Positions 1 through 5,998 of a stretch of DNA of 9,574 nucleotides are shown in pieces. The translations under genes and the position numbers were made by a program. Below the pieces are notes generated by a model. It ran no database searches. It was given only the letters and a program-made list of their open reading frames with translations, and was not told the origin of the DNA. The stretch is from the NCBI GenBank assembly GCA_003551125.1, contig PULY01000048.1:1-9574 (forward strand), read 5' to 3'. The first letter of the stretch is position 1; the number at the start of each line of letters is the position of its first letter. Source of the stretch: Candidatus Iainarchaeum sp. GTDB taxonomy: Archaea; B1Sed10-29.

Positions 1-473
1 AATATCTTTGAGCCGGTTTTTTCCTTTATCATTGAGATCATTGATGCGTTTTTTCCTATTACTCTTTCTGTTACTGCTGGATTTACCTCTATCATGTTTC
101 CTCCGTAGAACTTTCTTCCATTCCTTAATGATGTGTCCTTTACTTCATCAACATCTCCTATTTCTATACTAATTAAATCTTTGAGTTTGTATTCGTCGTC
201 CGCTTCATCTGTTGATAGGAATGCATCGTAAGGTGAGTTTAAATCTACTACATATCCACCGTATTTTACGGATGATACTACTCCTATTATTTTGTCTCTT
301 TTTTGTGGTATGTATTTTGTTTTCATTGGTATTATTTTTCCTCTTCCATTGTTTTTGTACAACATTCCGTATCTCTTTGATCTTTTTTCGGTCTTTTTAC
401 CTTTTTTCTCTCGGTAAGTTTCGCCGTTTGCTTTTTCTTCTATTTTTTCTCCTGGTATAACTATTTTTTTCAT
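1..473 (-). CDS. rrp4: Exosome RNA-binding cap subunit Rrp4 (partial, C-terminus outside window)
   Basis: Rrp4 caps the archaeal exosome, binding RNA and feeding it into the Rrp41/Rrp42 ring. The 157 visible codons show the family layout: an N-terminal domain starting KKIVIPGEK, an S1 domain at about residues 57-118 (IIGVVSSVKYGGYVVDLNSP is typical), and the start of a KH domain from about 124 (GGNMIEVNPAVTERVIGKNA). The usual KH GxxG loop reads GKNA, so the second glycine is missing. The start is ATG 473 with a GGAGGG ribosome binding site at 483-488. The gene lies 102 nt after sdo1 and is the last gene seen of the superoperon. In other archaea rrp41 and rrp42 come next, which would lie left of this window (inference). 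The frame stays open to the window edge, so the truncation comes from the window and not from a broken gene. Confidence 0.96.
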   Translation of the reverse strand, partial: MKKIVIPGEKIEEKANGETYREKKGKKTEKRSKRYGMLYKNNGRGKIIPMKTKYIPQKRDKIIGVVSSVKYGGYVVDLNSPYDAFLSTDEADDEYKLKDLISIEIGDVDEVKDTSLRNGRKFYGGNMIEVNPAVTERVIGKNASMISMIKEKTGSKI

Positions 474-575
474 TTTATCGTGCCCTCCTATTTTTTTGTT
501 TTAGGGTTAGTATTTGTTTCAGTATTTTTTCTGTTTTCTTCATTCTTTGAGAATTATGTTCCCAGTTTTTCTTTT

Positions 576-1274
576 CTAATTGTTTTTCAGTGTTTTTATT
601 TGATTTTCTCCATGTGTCACTTCATTTACTTTATCATATAACTTGTCTTTGAATCCTGCTGGGATTTTAACGACTGCAAGATATGATCCGTCGTTTCTCC
701 ATTCTTCTTTTTCTATATTGAATGAGTGTAATATATTGCTGGCTTTTGCAGCATGTTTTGGCGGTATTTTTACTGCCATTCTTAATTTCTCTACTTTTAT
801 CGGTATTTGTTTTGATATCTTCTTTATTATTTCTTCGGCTTGTTCCTTAACTCTTTTGAATTCATCGAAGTGATATCCTTCTTTTTCTATCGCTTTTTCT
901 ATTCTTTCTCTTGTATGTGGTCTGTTGTTTTGTGGATCTATTGCATTTCTTTTTATCCAGTCTATTACTTGTTTTCTTTTCTTTTCTCTCATTTCTCTTT
1001 TTTGTTCCGTTGTTAACTGTATTTCTCCTTTATTCATTATTTTTTTAGCGACCTCATCGAAGTCAGTTGTGCCAAATGCTTTATTGAGTTCTTCATCCGG
1101 TGCTTTTTTTCCCTTCTCTGCATCGTGGTAAACGTCTCTTGTAGCTACTACTTCATCTATATCGATGTCTTCTCCTTGTTTGAGGTCTCTGGATTTATAT
1201 GGATCCACGTATATCTCATATCTTTCTCCTTCTCTTTTTATCCGTGCGATAACGGCGTCTTCGAGTGATATCAT
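576..1274 (-). CDS. sdo1: Ribosome maturation protein SBDS / Sdo1
   Basis: This is an archaeal orthologue of the Shwachman-Bodian-Diamond protein. In eukaryotes SBDS works with the EFL1 GTPase to release the anti-association factor from the nascent 60S subunit; in archaea it is taken to act in large-subunit maturation. The 232 residues match the usual length (about 230-250). The N-terminal FYSH domain spans about 1-85 (VIARIKREGERYEIYVDPYK, then the LNKAFGTTD region). The helical domain II spans about 90-160 (RKQVIDWIKRNAIDPQNNRP HTRERIEKAI). The ferredoxin-like domain III spans about 160-225 (IPIKVEKLRMAVKIPPKHAA). ATG 1274 is chosen because the protein then begins MISLEDAVIARI, as in the family; no strong ribosome binding site precedes it. 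It follows psmA by only 12 nt, so co-transcription and translational coupling are likely. Confidence 0.97.
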   Translation of the reverse strand: MISLEDAVIARIKREGERYEIYVDPYKSRDLKQGEDIDIDEVVATRDVYHDAEKGKKAPDEELNKAFGTTDFDEVAKKIMNKGEIQLTTEQKREMREKKRKQVIDWIKRNAIDPQNNRPHTRERIEKAIEKEGYHFDEFKRVKEQAEEIIKKISKQIPIKVEKLRMAVKIPPKHAAKASNILHSFNIEKEEWRNDGSYLAVVKIPAGFKDKLYDKVNEVTHGENQIKTLKNN

Positions 1275-1286
1275 GTGGTATCTATT

Positions 1287-2006
1287 TTATTCTTTTTCAA
1301 CGAATTTAGAAACTTCTTTTTCAGTCAGTTTCTTGAATTCATTTTCTTTTTTATTTACGTAAGCTATTTCAGCTATTTTTGGGCTGAAATCATCCTTCAG
1401 TTCTTTGAGTGCTTTCAGTACTAGTTTGATCGCTTCTTCTCTATTCATATCTTCTTTGTAATTTTTATTCAGGAATTTCTCTATCTTTTCTTCTCCTGTT
1501 CCTATTACCGTTGCTTTGTAAGATACATATGCTCCGGATGGATCCGTTTTGTAGAGGTGTGTTCCCGTGCTATCTGCTCCCGCTACTAGTAGTGAAACTC
1601 CGAACGGTCTTGTTCCTCCGTATTGAGTGTAACTTTGTTTTAGATCACACATTTCTTTTGTTAGCTGTGTTACGTCTATTGGTTGGTTGTAGTTTAGTTT
1701 TTCTGTTTGTGCTGATACTCTTCCATAGTCTATTAGTTTTCTTCCATCAGCTACCAGTCCACTGGTTGCTACTCCTACGTGATTGTCTATTTTGTGTATT
1801 TTTTCTATGGATTCTTTCTCCATCAGTTCAGATGTCACTCTTTTGTCTATTCCTAATATAACTCCTGATTTGTATTTTACTCCTATAGCTGTTGCTCCTC
1901 TTTTTATTGCTTCCTTTGCATATTCTACTTGGAATAATCTTCCATCTGGACTAAATATAGTTATTGCTCGGTCGTATGCTGCTGGAGAAGCTGTTTGCAT
2001 TGGCAT
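1287..2006 (-). CDS. psmA: 20S proteasome alpha subunit
   Basis: Alpha subunits form the gated outer rings of the archaeal 20S proteasome and dock PAN/Cdc48-type ATPases. The signature AAYDRAITIFSPDGRLFQVEYA lies near the N-terminus, followed by KEAIKRGATAIGVK, the DKRVTSELM segment whose lysine lies in the ATPase-docking pocket of known structures, and RPFGVSLLVAG. There is no N-terminal propeptide or catalytic threonine, as expected for alpha. An ATG lies in frame at 2033, but ATG 2006 is preferred: it has a GGAGG site at 2016-2020 with 9-nt spacing, and it gives 239 residues starting MPMQTASPAAYDRA, close to the family N-terminus that shapes the gate. The extra nine codons would encode MKKIRRKDK, which is atypical. 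The gene sits between rnp2 and sdo1 in the classic superoperon; no beta subunit is in the window. Confidence 0.97.
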   Translation of the reverse strand: MPMQTASPAAYDRAITIFSPDGRLFQVEYAKEAIKRGATAIGVKYKSGVILGIDKRVTSELMEKESIEKIHKIDNHVGVATSGLVADGRKLIDYGRVSAQTEKLNYNQPIDVTQLTKEMCDLKQSYTQYGGTRPFGVSLLVAGADSTGTHLYKTDPSGAYVSYKATVIGTGEEKIEKFLNKNYKEDMNREEAIKLVLKALKELKDDFSPKIAEIAYVNKKENEFKKLTEKEVSKFVEKE

Positions 2007-2052
2007 TTTATCTTTCCTCCTTATTTTTTTCATGGGAAGGATGACTTTTACT

Positions 2053-2412
2053 TCATTTTCCTTCCTTTTCAGTTATTTTAAGTTGTTTTCGTGATTTTTT
2101 GAGCGTTCCATGTACTTTCTCTATTGAAATGAATGCTCTTTTATTTCCTATGTTATTGATTAGTGTTAACATTATTCTTACTTCTTGTTGTTTTTTATTG
2201 TTGGTTCTTAAAATACCTTTTTGTTCTTCTTCGTTAAAATCCATTAGCCATAATCCCGATTCCGATATATTGAGTGCACCGAGATTTTCAAATGCTGATC
2301 TCCATATTTCTTTTATCAGTTGGTTTCTGCTTATTTTTTGATTTGAATGTATTTTAATCAACATGTATCTATTTTTTTCTTTTAGCGTTGATGGAAATGG
2401 TTTTTTATTCAT
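2053..2412 (-). CDS. rnp2: RNase P protein component 2 (Pop5 homologue)
   Basis: This is a protein subunit of archaeal RNase P, the ribonucleoprotein that removes 5' leaders from pre-tRNA. Pop5 pairs with Rpp30 and activates the catalytic domain of the RNA. The 119 residues match family length. The opening PFPSTLKEKNRYMLIKI resembles the LPPTLRPKRRY start seen in the family. The central part (LIKEIWRSAFENLGALNISE, then MDFNEEEQKGILRTNN) fits the RRM-like Pop5/Rpp14 fold, and VRIMLTLINNIGNKRAFISI resembles its last strands. The Lys-rich tail is probably RNA-binding. Its ATG overlaps the TGA of rnp3 (ATGA, 2409-2412), so the two partner subunits are translationally coupled. Confidence 0.93.
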   Translation of the reverse strand: MNKKPFPSTLKEKNRYMLIKIHSNQKISRNQLIKEIWRSAFENLGALNISESGLWLMDFNEEEQKGILRTNNKKQQEVRIMLTLINNIGNKRAFISIEKVHGTLKKSRKQLKITEKEGK

Positions 2413-2960
2413 TTTCGATCATTTTTTATGGTATTTATTTTTTCAACGTTATTTGAAATTGTTTCAAGGGCCTCTTCTTTACTGTAACCCGCTATGTGAG
2501 CTATTGATGCTAGATCCATTGGTTTTCTCATTTCTAGTTTTTCTTTTGCTCCCGATGTGATTATTAGTGGACATTTTCTTCTTCTGAGTATTTTTCCAAG
2601 ATATTGTAAGGATCTAAAGTATTTGATTTTATCAGTTCCTCTGTATTTCAACAATTTCTTAAGCGTTATTGCTACTGCAACATCATTCTCTCTAGCTATT
2701 TCAGCTATTGATGTGTCAAATGGTCTTTCATTCGGTTCAACTGGATTCAGTAAAACATCAGCGTTCTTCGTTCTAATTATCTTTTTATTTCTTTTGAGAT
2801 CTCCCGCTTCCAAGATATTGATTTTATTCTTATCTGTTTTGTATCCTTTTTCCACATAGTTTACGTCTTTCCCATGTACTTTGAAATAACCTAGTTCTTT
2901 TTCTCCGAATTCAACGCATTCTTCATTATGTACTAATAAGTCATGGAATTTCTTGGTCAT
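2409..2960 (-). CDS. rnp3: RNase P protein component 3 (Rpp30 homologue)
   Basis: This is the TIM-barrel-like protein subunit of RNase P and partner of Pop5. Family features visible in the 183 residues are a strand and turn at about 70-85 (ADVLLNPVEPNERPFDTSIA), then IARENDVAVAITLKKLL, and later CPLIITSGAKEKLEMRKPMD with LASIAHIAGYSKEEALETIS. The last segment is the Rpp30 counterpart of the PHP-like SDAHS..ELRSPRD region. At 183 residues it is somewhat shorter than many homologues (about 200-230), with the barrel apparently pared down. The start ATG 2960 has a GAGGT site at 2967-2971. It ends in a four-base overlap with rnp2. The upstream neighbour, the COG1325 gene, ends 21 nt before. Confidence 0.92.
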   Translation of the reverse strand: MTKKFHDLLVHNEECVEFGEKELGYFKVHGKDVNYVEKGYKTDKNKINILEAGDLKRNKKIIRTKNADVLLNPVEPNERPFDTSIAEIARENDVAVAITLKKLLKYRGTDKIKYFRSLQYLGKILRRRKCPLIITSGAKEKLEMRKPMDLASIAHIAGYSKEEALETISNNVEKINTIKNDRK

Positions 2961-2981
2961 TCTATTACCTCATTAAAACTA

Positions 2982-3422
2982 TTAATCTTCCTCAATCAGT
3001 TTATTCAAATTTTTCTTAATTTTTTCTTTTCTGAACGGATAGGATGCTATTTTGACTTTGATGTGTATTATATCTCCTTTTTTTAACGGTTTAACTTTTC
3101 CTCTATACAGTTGCTGTTTATCGAGCCTTATGTAGAATTCTCCTTCTTTTAAATTCAGGTATTGATGTATCTTTTCAGGTTTTTCGATTTCTCTGAAGAT
3201 TTTCTTCATTATTTCTTTTACTTCGCTCCATCTTTTGGTTTTGTACTCGTGTTTCTTTATCGTTGCTCCTTCCTGTGATTCTATTTCCCGTGTTTTTAGT
3301 TTTTCATTCAGTTCTTCTTTCTCCAGATCTAGAACTGTGTTTATTGCTTTTTTAACTTTAGAAGTGTCTTCAGATGGATATTGAAGTGTTTTTAGTTCTA
3401 GGTAGTGGGCTAGTTTCTCCAT
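2982..3422 (-). CDS. COG1325 / DUF54-type RNA-binding protein, predicted exosome-associated
   Basis: This 146-residue protein resembles the archaeal COG1325 family, predicted from gene order to be an RNA-binding exosome-associated protein; its biochemical role is not firmly established. The N-terminus (KLAHYLELKTLQYPSEDTSK VKKAINTVLDL) fits the family's opening strand and helix, where the conserved motif normally reads like H-x-I-x-x-x-x-F-x-x-x-x-E-D. The C-terminus (EGEFYIRLDKQQLYRGKVKP, then GDIIHIKVKIASYP) matches the conserved LYIRLDKQ..Y.G segment well. The pI appears strongly basic. ATG 3422 has no obvious ribosome binding site and follows eL15 by 26 nt. Its place between rpl15e and rnp3 is the standard superoperon order and supports the assignment. 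Confidence 0.85.
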   Translation of the reverse strand: MEKLAHYLELKTLQYPSEDTSKVKKAINTVLDLEKEELNEKLKTREIESQEGATIKKHEYKTKRWSEVKEIMKKIFREIEKPEKIHQYLNLKEGEFYIRLDKQQLYRGKVKPLKKGDIIHIKVKIASYPFRKEKIKKNLNKLIEED

Positions 3423-3448
3423 GTTAAATCTTTTGAAGTTTAGTTTAT

Positions 3449-3988
3449 TCAGGCTTTTCCTTTGTTTCTTCCTTTTCTTCCTGCTGATGTTTTTCCTTTT
3501 TGTGCTCTGTTTCTCTGGTTTTTCTGTGTTACCCAGTTTGCTTCTGAATCATTTTTAACACTTGGGTGTTCTGGATCCGCCATTATTACTTCGAAGAACT
3601 TGATGTTTCCATCTTCAGCTGCTAGGTATGAATTTATGACTACTAGGTTTGGGAATTTCTTAGATGCTTTTTCTTCAGCTTGTCTTTGGTGTGATTTAGC
3701 TCTTTTTCTTTTAACTGTTCCCATTCTTTTTGGTCTTCTTCCTCTGCTTGGTCTTCTATGTAGTCCTGATCCCTTTGTTTCTTTTACTCTTGCTACTACA
3801 AATCCTTGTTTTGCTTTGTATCCTATTTCTTTTGCTCTAACTGGATTTGTAGGTTTTTCTAGTTTCTTTATTGTTGGATCTCTTCTCCATTCCTGTATTC
3901 TTTCTTTGTATGCTTTTCTCAATCCTTCGTCTTCTCCTTTCTTGGATTTCTCGAAGTTTTTTCTGATGTATTTACTTGCTGGTGCCAT
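3449..3988 (-). CDS. rpl15e: Large-subunit ribosomal protein eL15 (L15e)
   Basis: eL15 is a basic protein of the archaeal/eukaryotic 50S/60S subunit, bound deep in 23S rRNA. Strong family signatures are the N-terminus MAPASKYIRKNFEK, the segment WRRDPTIKKLEKPTNPVRAK, the run GYKAKQGFVVARVKETKGSG, RRPSRGRRPKRMG, the conserved NLVVINSYLAAEDG and FFEVIMADPEHPSVKND, and the Lys/Arg/Gly-rich tail. At 179 residues it is slightly shorter than the usual 185-200. GTG 3997 lies in frame three codons upstream, but ATG 3988 is chosen because the family begins with a short M-x-x-x-x-x-Y-I tail and because the GTG itself is part of the GAGGTG ribosome binding site (about 3995-4001). It is the first gene of the superoperon, with a promoter-like region upstream. 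Confidence 0.97.
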   Translation of the reverse strand: MAPASKYIRKNFEKSKKGEDEGLRKAYKERIQEWRRDPTIKKLEKPTNPVRAKEIGYKAKQGFVVARVKETKGSGLHRRPSRGRRPKRMGTVKRKRAKSHQRQAEEKASKKFPNLVVINSYLAAEDGNIKFFEVIMADPEHPSVKNDSEANWVTQKNQRNRAQKGKTSAGRKGRNKGKA

Positions 3989-4056
3989 TTTTTTCACCTC
4001 TCGTTGTTAGTGTTGGGTTAAGTTAGAAATATGACATGTTTTAAGTTCGTGTGAAG

Positions 4057-4085
4057 TATTTGTATATTTCCTTGTTTTTAAAAAC
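4057..4085 (-). promoter_or_regulatory. Candidate promoter of the eL15-exosome-proteasome operon
   Basis: Two TATA-like elements face the eL15 gene. One is TATACAAATA (4057-4066, minus strand), preceded by GGAAAT, which fits the BRE consensus RNWAAW. The other is the 12-bp palindrome GTTTTTAAAAAC (4074-4085). Transcription would start about 25 nt downstream, near 4036 or 4054, giving a leader of roughly 50-65 nt. The choice between them cannot be made from sequence alone. Confidence 0.4.
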
Positions 4086-4141
4086 GATCTATTTTCAAGA
4101 ATTCATCCTGCGATTAACCCGATTTTTTACGGATTAATTCC

Positions 4142-4966
4142 TCACCATTCATGTTCCGGGTTTCTAGGTATAATTATCCAGCATATTATGTAGATTAATA
4201 GTCCAAAACCACCTGATAATAGGACTAAAACCACCCATAAAAGCCTTAATAGAACAGGATCTGTTTCTAGGTATTCTGCCATTCCTCCTGCTACTCCTCC
4301 GAGTATCTTTTCTTTCTTTGATCTGTATATCCTTTTTATTTCATCTTTATTTCTATCTTTTGATTTATCTTCATCTTTAACTGTTTCTTCAGATTCCTTT
4401 TTGGGTTTTTTATCTATTTTTGAATTCATTTTTACCATTACCACTAGGTATAATAATATCATGAAAAATACAAATATGTTCCACAAATTATTCATGATTA
4501 GATTTGAAATGTAAGCGAAGGAAAATCTACCTATTGAGAACCTGATCATTCCGAGTACACTTGCAACTATCCAGAAAAATACAGTTATTGCCAGAGAGGC
4601 AAATATTGGTGAAAGAACTCTGTGAAGACTCCTTAAGGTTTTTTTCAGATAAGAGAAGTATGAAAATATCAATAGAATTACGAAAAATAATCCAAGATTA
4701 TTGCTCAGGAAAGAACCTAAATTAGACAGGAAAGCAATTTCAAGGTGCGAATTAAGTACTCTGATAGCTATAATGGATACTCCTATTAATATTATACCTA
4801 TTAAAGAAGCTAACAATGCATATAGCACTCCAAAAATGCTTTGAGAACATATTTCTTCTTTAACTCTTTTCTCTATTCCTTTACCTATCTTTTCGCCTAT
4901 TCCTTCTATCTCTTCTTCGAAATCATTCGCTTTTTCTTCCAGCGTCTTTTCATTTTTTTCAGTCAT
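4142..4966 (-). CDS. Multi-pass membrane protein with C-terminal PspC domain
   Basis: A 274-residue integral membrane protein. Residues 8-40 are a charged helix (ETL..KANDFEEEIEGIGEKI...), followed by four hydrophobic segments at about 44-70, 91-107, 121-141 and 161-179, a highly charged Lys/Glu/Asp linker (about 180-212), and a PspC domain at 212-269 with the signature IYRSKKEKILGGVAGGMAEY, DPVLLRLLWVVLVLL and a last membrane helix ending IICWIIIPRNP. PspC domains in bacteria belong to the phage-shock envelope-stress response; archaeal PspC-domain proteins are mostly uncharacterised, so a role in membrane stress is inference. The four-helix N-terminal module is not one I recognise. The start ATG 4966 lacks a clear ribosome binding site. 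TTAATTAA at 4986-4993 is about 25 nt upstream, so the mRNA could be leaderless. A weak hairpin (CCG/CGG core) follows the stop. Confidence 0.85.
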   Translation of the reverse strand: MTEKNEKTLEEKANDFEEEIEGIGEKIGKGIEKRVKEEICSQSIFGVLYALLASLIGIILIGVSIIAIRVLNSHLEIAFLSNLGSFLSNNLGLFFVILLIFSYFSYLKKTLRSLHRVLSPIFASLAITVFFWIVASVLGMIRFSIGRFSFAYISNLIMNNLWNIFVFFMILLYLVVMVKMNSKIDKKPKKESEETVKDEDKSKDRNKDEIKRIYRSKKEKILGGVAGGMAEYLETDPVLLRLLWVVLVLLSGGFGLLIYIICWIIIPRNPEHEW

Positions 4967-5029
4967 AATCAGCTTATGAATTTGATTAATTAAGTAATTT
5001 TCGCTTTAAGATTTCAAATATTTTGATTT

Positions 5030-5041
5030 AAAAAAGAAAAA
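5030..5041 (-). terminator. U-rich terminator of the 29-codon unit
   Basis: Directly after the small ORF's stop codon the minus strand reads TTTTTCTTTTTT. Archaeal RNA polymerase terminates at such T-tracts, and here a perfect 8-bp inverted repeat lies just upstream (5048-5079), giving a layout like an intrinsic terminator. It would separate the small unit from the PspC gene. Confidence 0.6.
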
Positions 5042-5042
5042 G

Positions 5043-5132
5043 TTAGGTGCAGAAGCTATACTTTGCTACTCCTTCTGCATCGAGTTTTCCTTTCTTTTCT
5101 TTTTTCTTATTTTTATTATCATTGTCCCCCAT
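5043..5132 (-). CDS. 29-residue small protein of unknown function
   Basis: I do not recognise this protein. It begins MGDNDNKNKKKEKKGK, a charged Asn/Lys-rich half, and ends LDAEGVAKYSFCT. The support comes from expression signals. A GGTGA ribosome binding site at 5138-5142 lies 5 nt before ATG, the same spacing as eL15. A BRE/TATA pair (ACAAAT + TATATAAA, 5165-5178) is placed to start transcription near 5143-5147. A T-tract follows the stop. The last third of the ORF contains a perfect 8-bp inverted repeat. The lone C-terminal Tyr-Ser-Phe-Cys-Thr is distinctive. An alternative is that the transcript acts as a small structured RNA and the ORF is incidental, or that both are true. Its neighbours are PspC (co-directional, separated by the T-tract) and the divergent uL16 gene. 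Confidence 0.6.
   Translation of the reverse strand: MGDNDNKNKKKEKKGKLDAEGVAKYSFCT
5048..5079 (-). repeat. Perfect 8-bp inverted repeat inside the small ORF
   Basis: TGCAGAAG (5048-5055) and CTTCTGCA (5072-5079) are exact inverted copies separated by 16 nt. In the minus-strand RNA they form a stem near the end of the 29-codon ORF, followed 6 nt later by a U-rich tract. It may be a terminator stem or the core of a small RNA. Confidence 0.6.
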
Positions 5133-5164
5133 TTAGTTCACCGGTATAATTAGGTGTTGAATAA

Positions 5165-5178
5165 TTTATATAATTTGT
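5165..5178 (-). promoter_or_regulatory. BRE/TATA promoter of the small ORF
   Basis: On the minus strand ACAAAT (5173-5178) matches the BRE consensus RNWAAW and is followed directly by TATATAAA (5165-5172). The centre lies about 25 nt from 5143-5145, giving a leader of about 11-15 nt that holds just the GGTGA site before ATG 5132. This is the best promoter in the window. Confidence 0.65.
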
Positions 5179-5222
5179 GTATTTTTTACAAATTCATAAA
5201 TTTTTATTTTTTGTATTTATTG

Positions 5223-5250
5223 TAATCATTGATTAGGGGAAAATATTTCC
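5223..5250. promoter_or_regulatory. Two adjacent 13-bp palindromes upstream of uL16
   Basis: TAATCA-T-TGATTA (5223-5235) and GGAAA-ATA-TTTCC (5238-5250) are each perfect dyads, two bases apart, and end 5 nt before the candidate uL16 TATA box. This is where a dimeric regulator could block or aid TBP/TFB binding. AT-rich DNA yields palindromes by chance, so the call is tentative. Confidence 0.35.
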
Positions 5251-5255
5251 TATTG

Positions 5256-5263
5256 TTTAAATA
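5256..5263 (+). promoter_or_regulatory. Candidate TATA box of uL16
   Basis: TTTAAATA at 5256-5263 would start transcription near 5286 with a leader of about 70 nt. A second candidate, TTTAAAGA at 5311-5318, would give a short leader of about 20 nt. Neither has a clear BRE. The region 5133-5356 thus carries divergent promoters for the small ORF and uL16. Confidence 0.4.
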
Positions 5264-5356
5264 CTTGGATTCTCATTAACTAATACACTTTACGTAGATT
5301 TATTACTGCGTTTAAAGAGATACAAAGAAGTAACTAAAAAGATAAACGGTGATATT

Positions 5357-5881
5357 ATGGGTAAGAGACCAGCTTATACATACAGAAAACACAAAAGACC
5401 TTGGACAAGAACAGCTAGTAGAAGAACAGATAAAGCTTATGTTAAAGGAGTTCGAGATCCAATCATAAGATCTTTTGATATTGGTAAAATGGACAGAAAA
5501 GAAGCAGAAGTTAGATTTGATTTAGTAATGGATAATGATGTTCAAATAAGAGATGAAGCTCTTGAATCAGCTAGAATAAATGCAAACAAACCTCTTGAAG
5601 CAGGAATAGGGCTTGAGAACTATTATTTAAAGATCAGAACCTATCCGCACCAATGTTTAAGAAAACATTCTTTAGCGAGTGGAGCCGGAGCTGACAGAGT
5701 ATCTGAAGGAATGAGAAAATCATTCGGAAGACCCAGCGGAAGAGCAGTCAGAGCTAATAAGAATCAGAAAATAATAAGTGTATGGGTAAAAGAGAAACAC
5801 AGCGACAATGCTAGAAAGGCTCTTAAAAGATCAGGATCGAAACTACCTGGAAGTACATCGGTAAAGATGGAAAAGCTTTAA
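5357..5881 (+). CDS. rpl10e: Large-subunit ribosomal protein uL16 (archaeal L10e)
   Basis: uL16 helps form the functional core of the large subunit near the peptidyl-transferase centre and A-site tRNA. Archaeal/eukaryal L10e features are YVKGVRDPIIRSFDIGKMD, the segment VQIRDEALESARINANKPLE, YYLKIRTYPHQCLRKHSLAS, GAGADRVSEGMRKSFGRPSG and ARKALKRSGSKLPG. The loop SLASGAGADRVSEGMR is the part nearest the catalytic centre in known structures. At 174 residues it is of normal length. The N-terminal stretch between YRKHKRPWTRT and YVKG is richer in Arg/Lys than usual. ATG 5357 has a GGTGA site at 5348-5352. It is the only plus-strand gene in the window and stands alone, facing the DUF4878-like gene tail to tail. 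Confidence 0.97.
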   Translation: MGKRPAYTYRKHKRPWTRTASRRTDKAYVKGVRDPIIRSFDIGKMDRKEAEVRFDLVMDNDVQIRDEALESARINANKPLEAGIGLENYYLKIRTYPHQCLRKHSLASGAGADRVSEGMRKSFGRPSGRAVRANKNQKIISVWVKEKHSDNARKALKRSGSKLPGSTSVKMEKL

Positions 5882-5998
5882 GTTAAAAATCTTAGTGAAT
5901 CTAATTATTTAGTCCTAGTTACAGAAATATTCATTTGATTGAATCATTCAATAAAATTTGGTAAAAATAAAAAATAAAGCAGGTTCGATTTACTTTAA
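5882..5998. terminator. Convergent intergenic region with T-tract and hairpin
   Basis: This region separates the tail ends of uL16 (+) and the DUF4878-like gene (-). Read on the minus strand, a T-rich tract (about 5963-5980, plus-strand AAAAATAAAAAATAAAGC) lies just after the DUF4878-like stop and is a likely terminator. A hairpin ATTGAA-TCA-TTCAAT (5938-5952) could serve either direction. On the plus strand no strong T-run follows uL16. Confidence 0.45.

Noticed and set aside
212..460. Plus-strand open frame of 82 codons with very hydrophobic product
   Set aside because: It lies antisense to Rrp4; the Leu/Phe runs come from reading A-rich codons backwards. Not a membrane protein gene.
475..543. 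22-codon ORF (MKKTEKILKQ...) between sdo1 and rrp4, stop one base before the rrp4 ATG
   Set aside because: The coupling-like spacing is appealing, but it has no ribosome binding site, its low-complexity Lys-rich product is expected from A-rich DNA, and its last codons are simply the rrp4 ribosome binding site region.
1998..2033. Upstream ATG 2033 as start of psmA
   Set aside because: The ATG at 2006 has a GGAGG site and yields the family N-terminus; the 2033 start would add a basic MKKIRRKDK extension whose codons contain that site.
3462..4010. Long plus-strand open frame (182 codons) opposite eL15
   Set aside because: It mirrors the eL15 gene frame, reads as Phe/Leu/Ser-rich because the true gene is Lys/Arg-rich, and has no ribosome binding site or family similarity. 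eL15 is unmistakable on the other strand.
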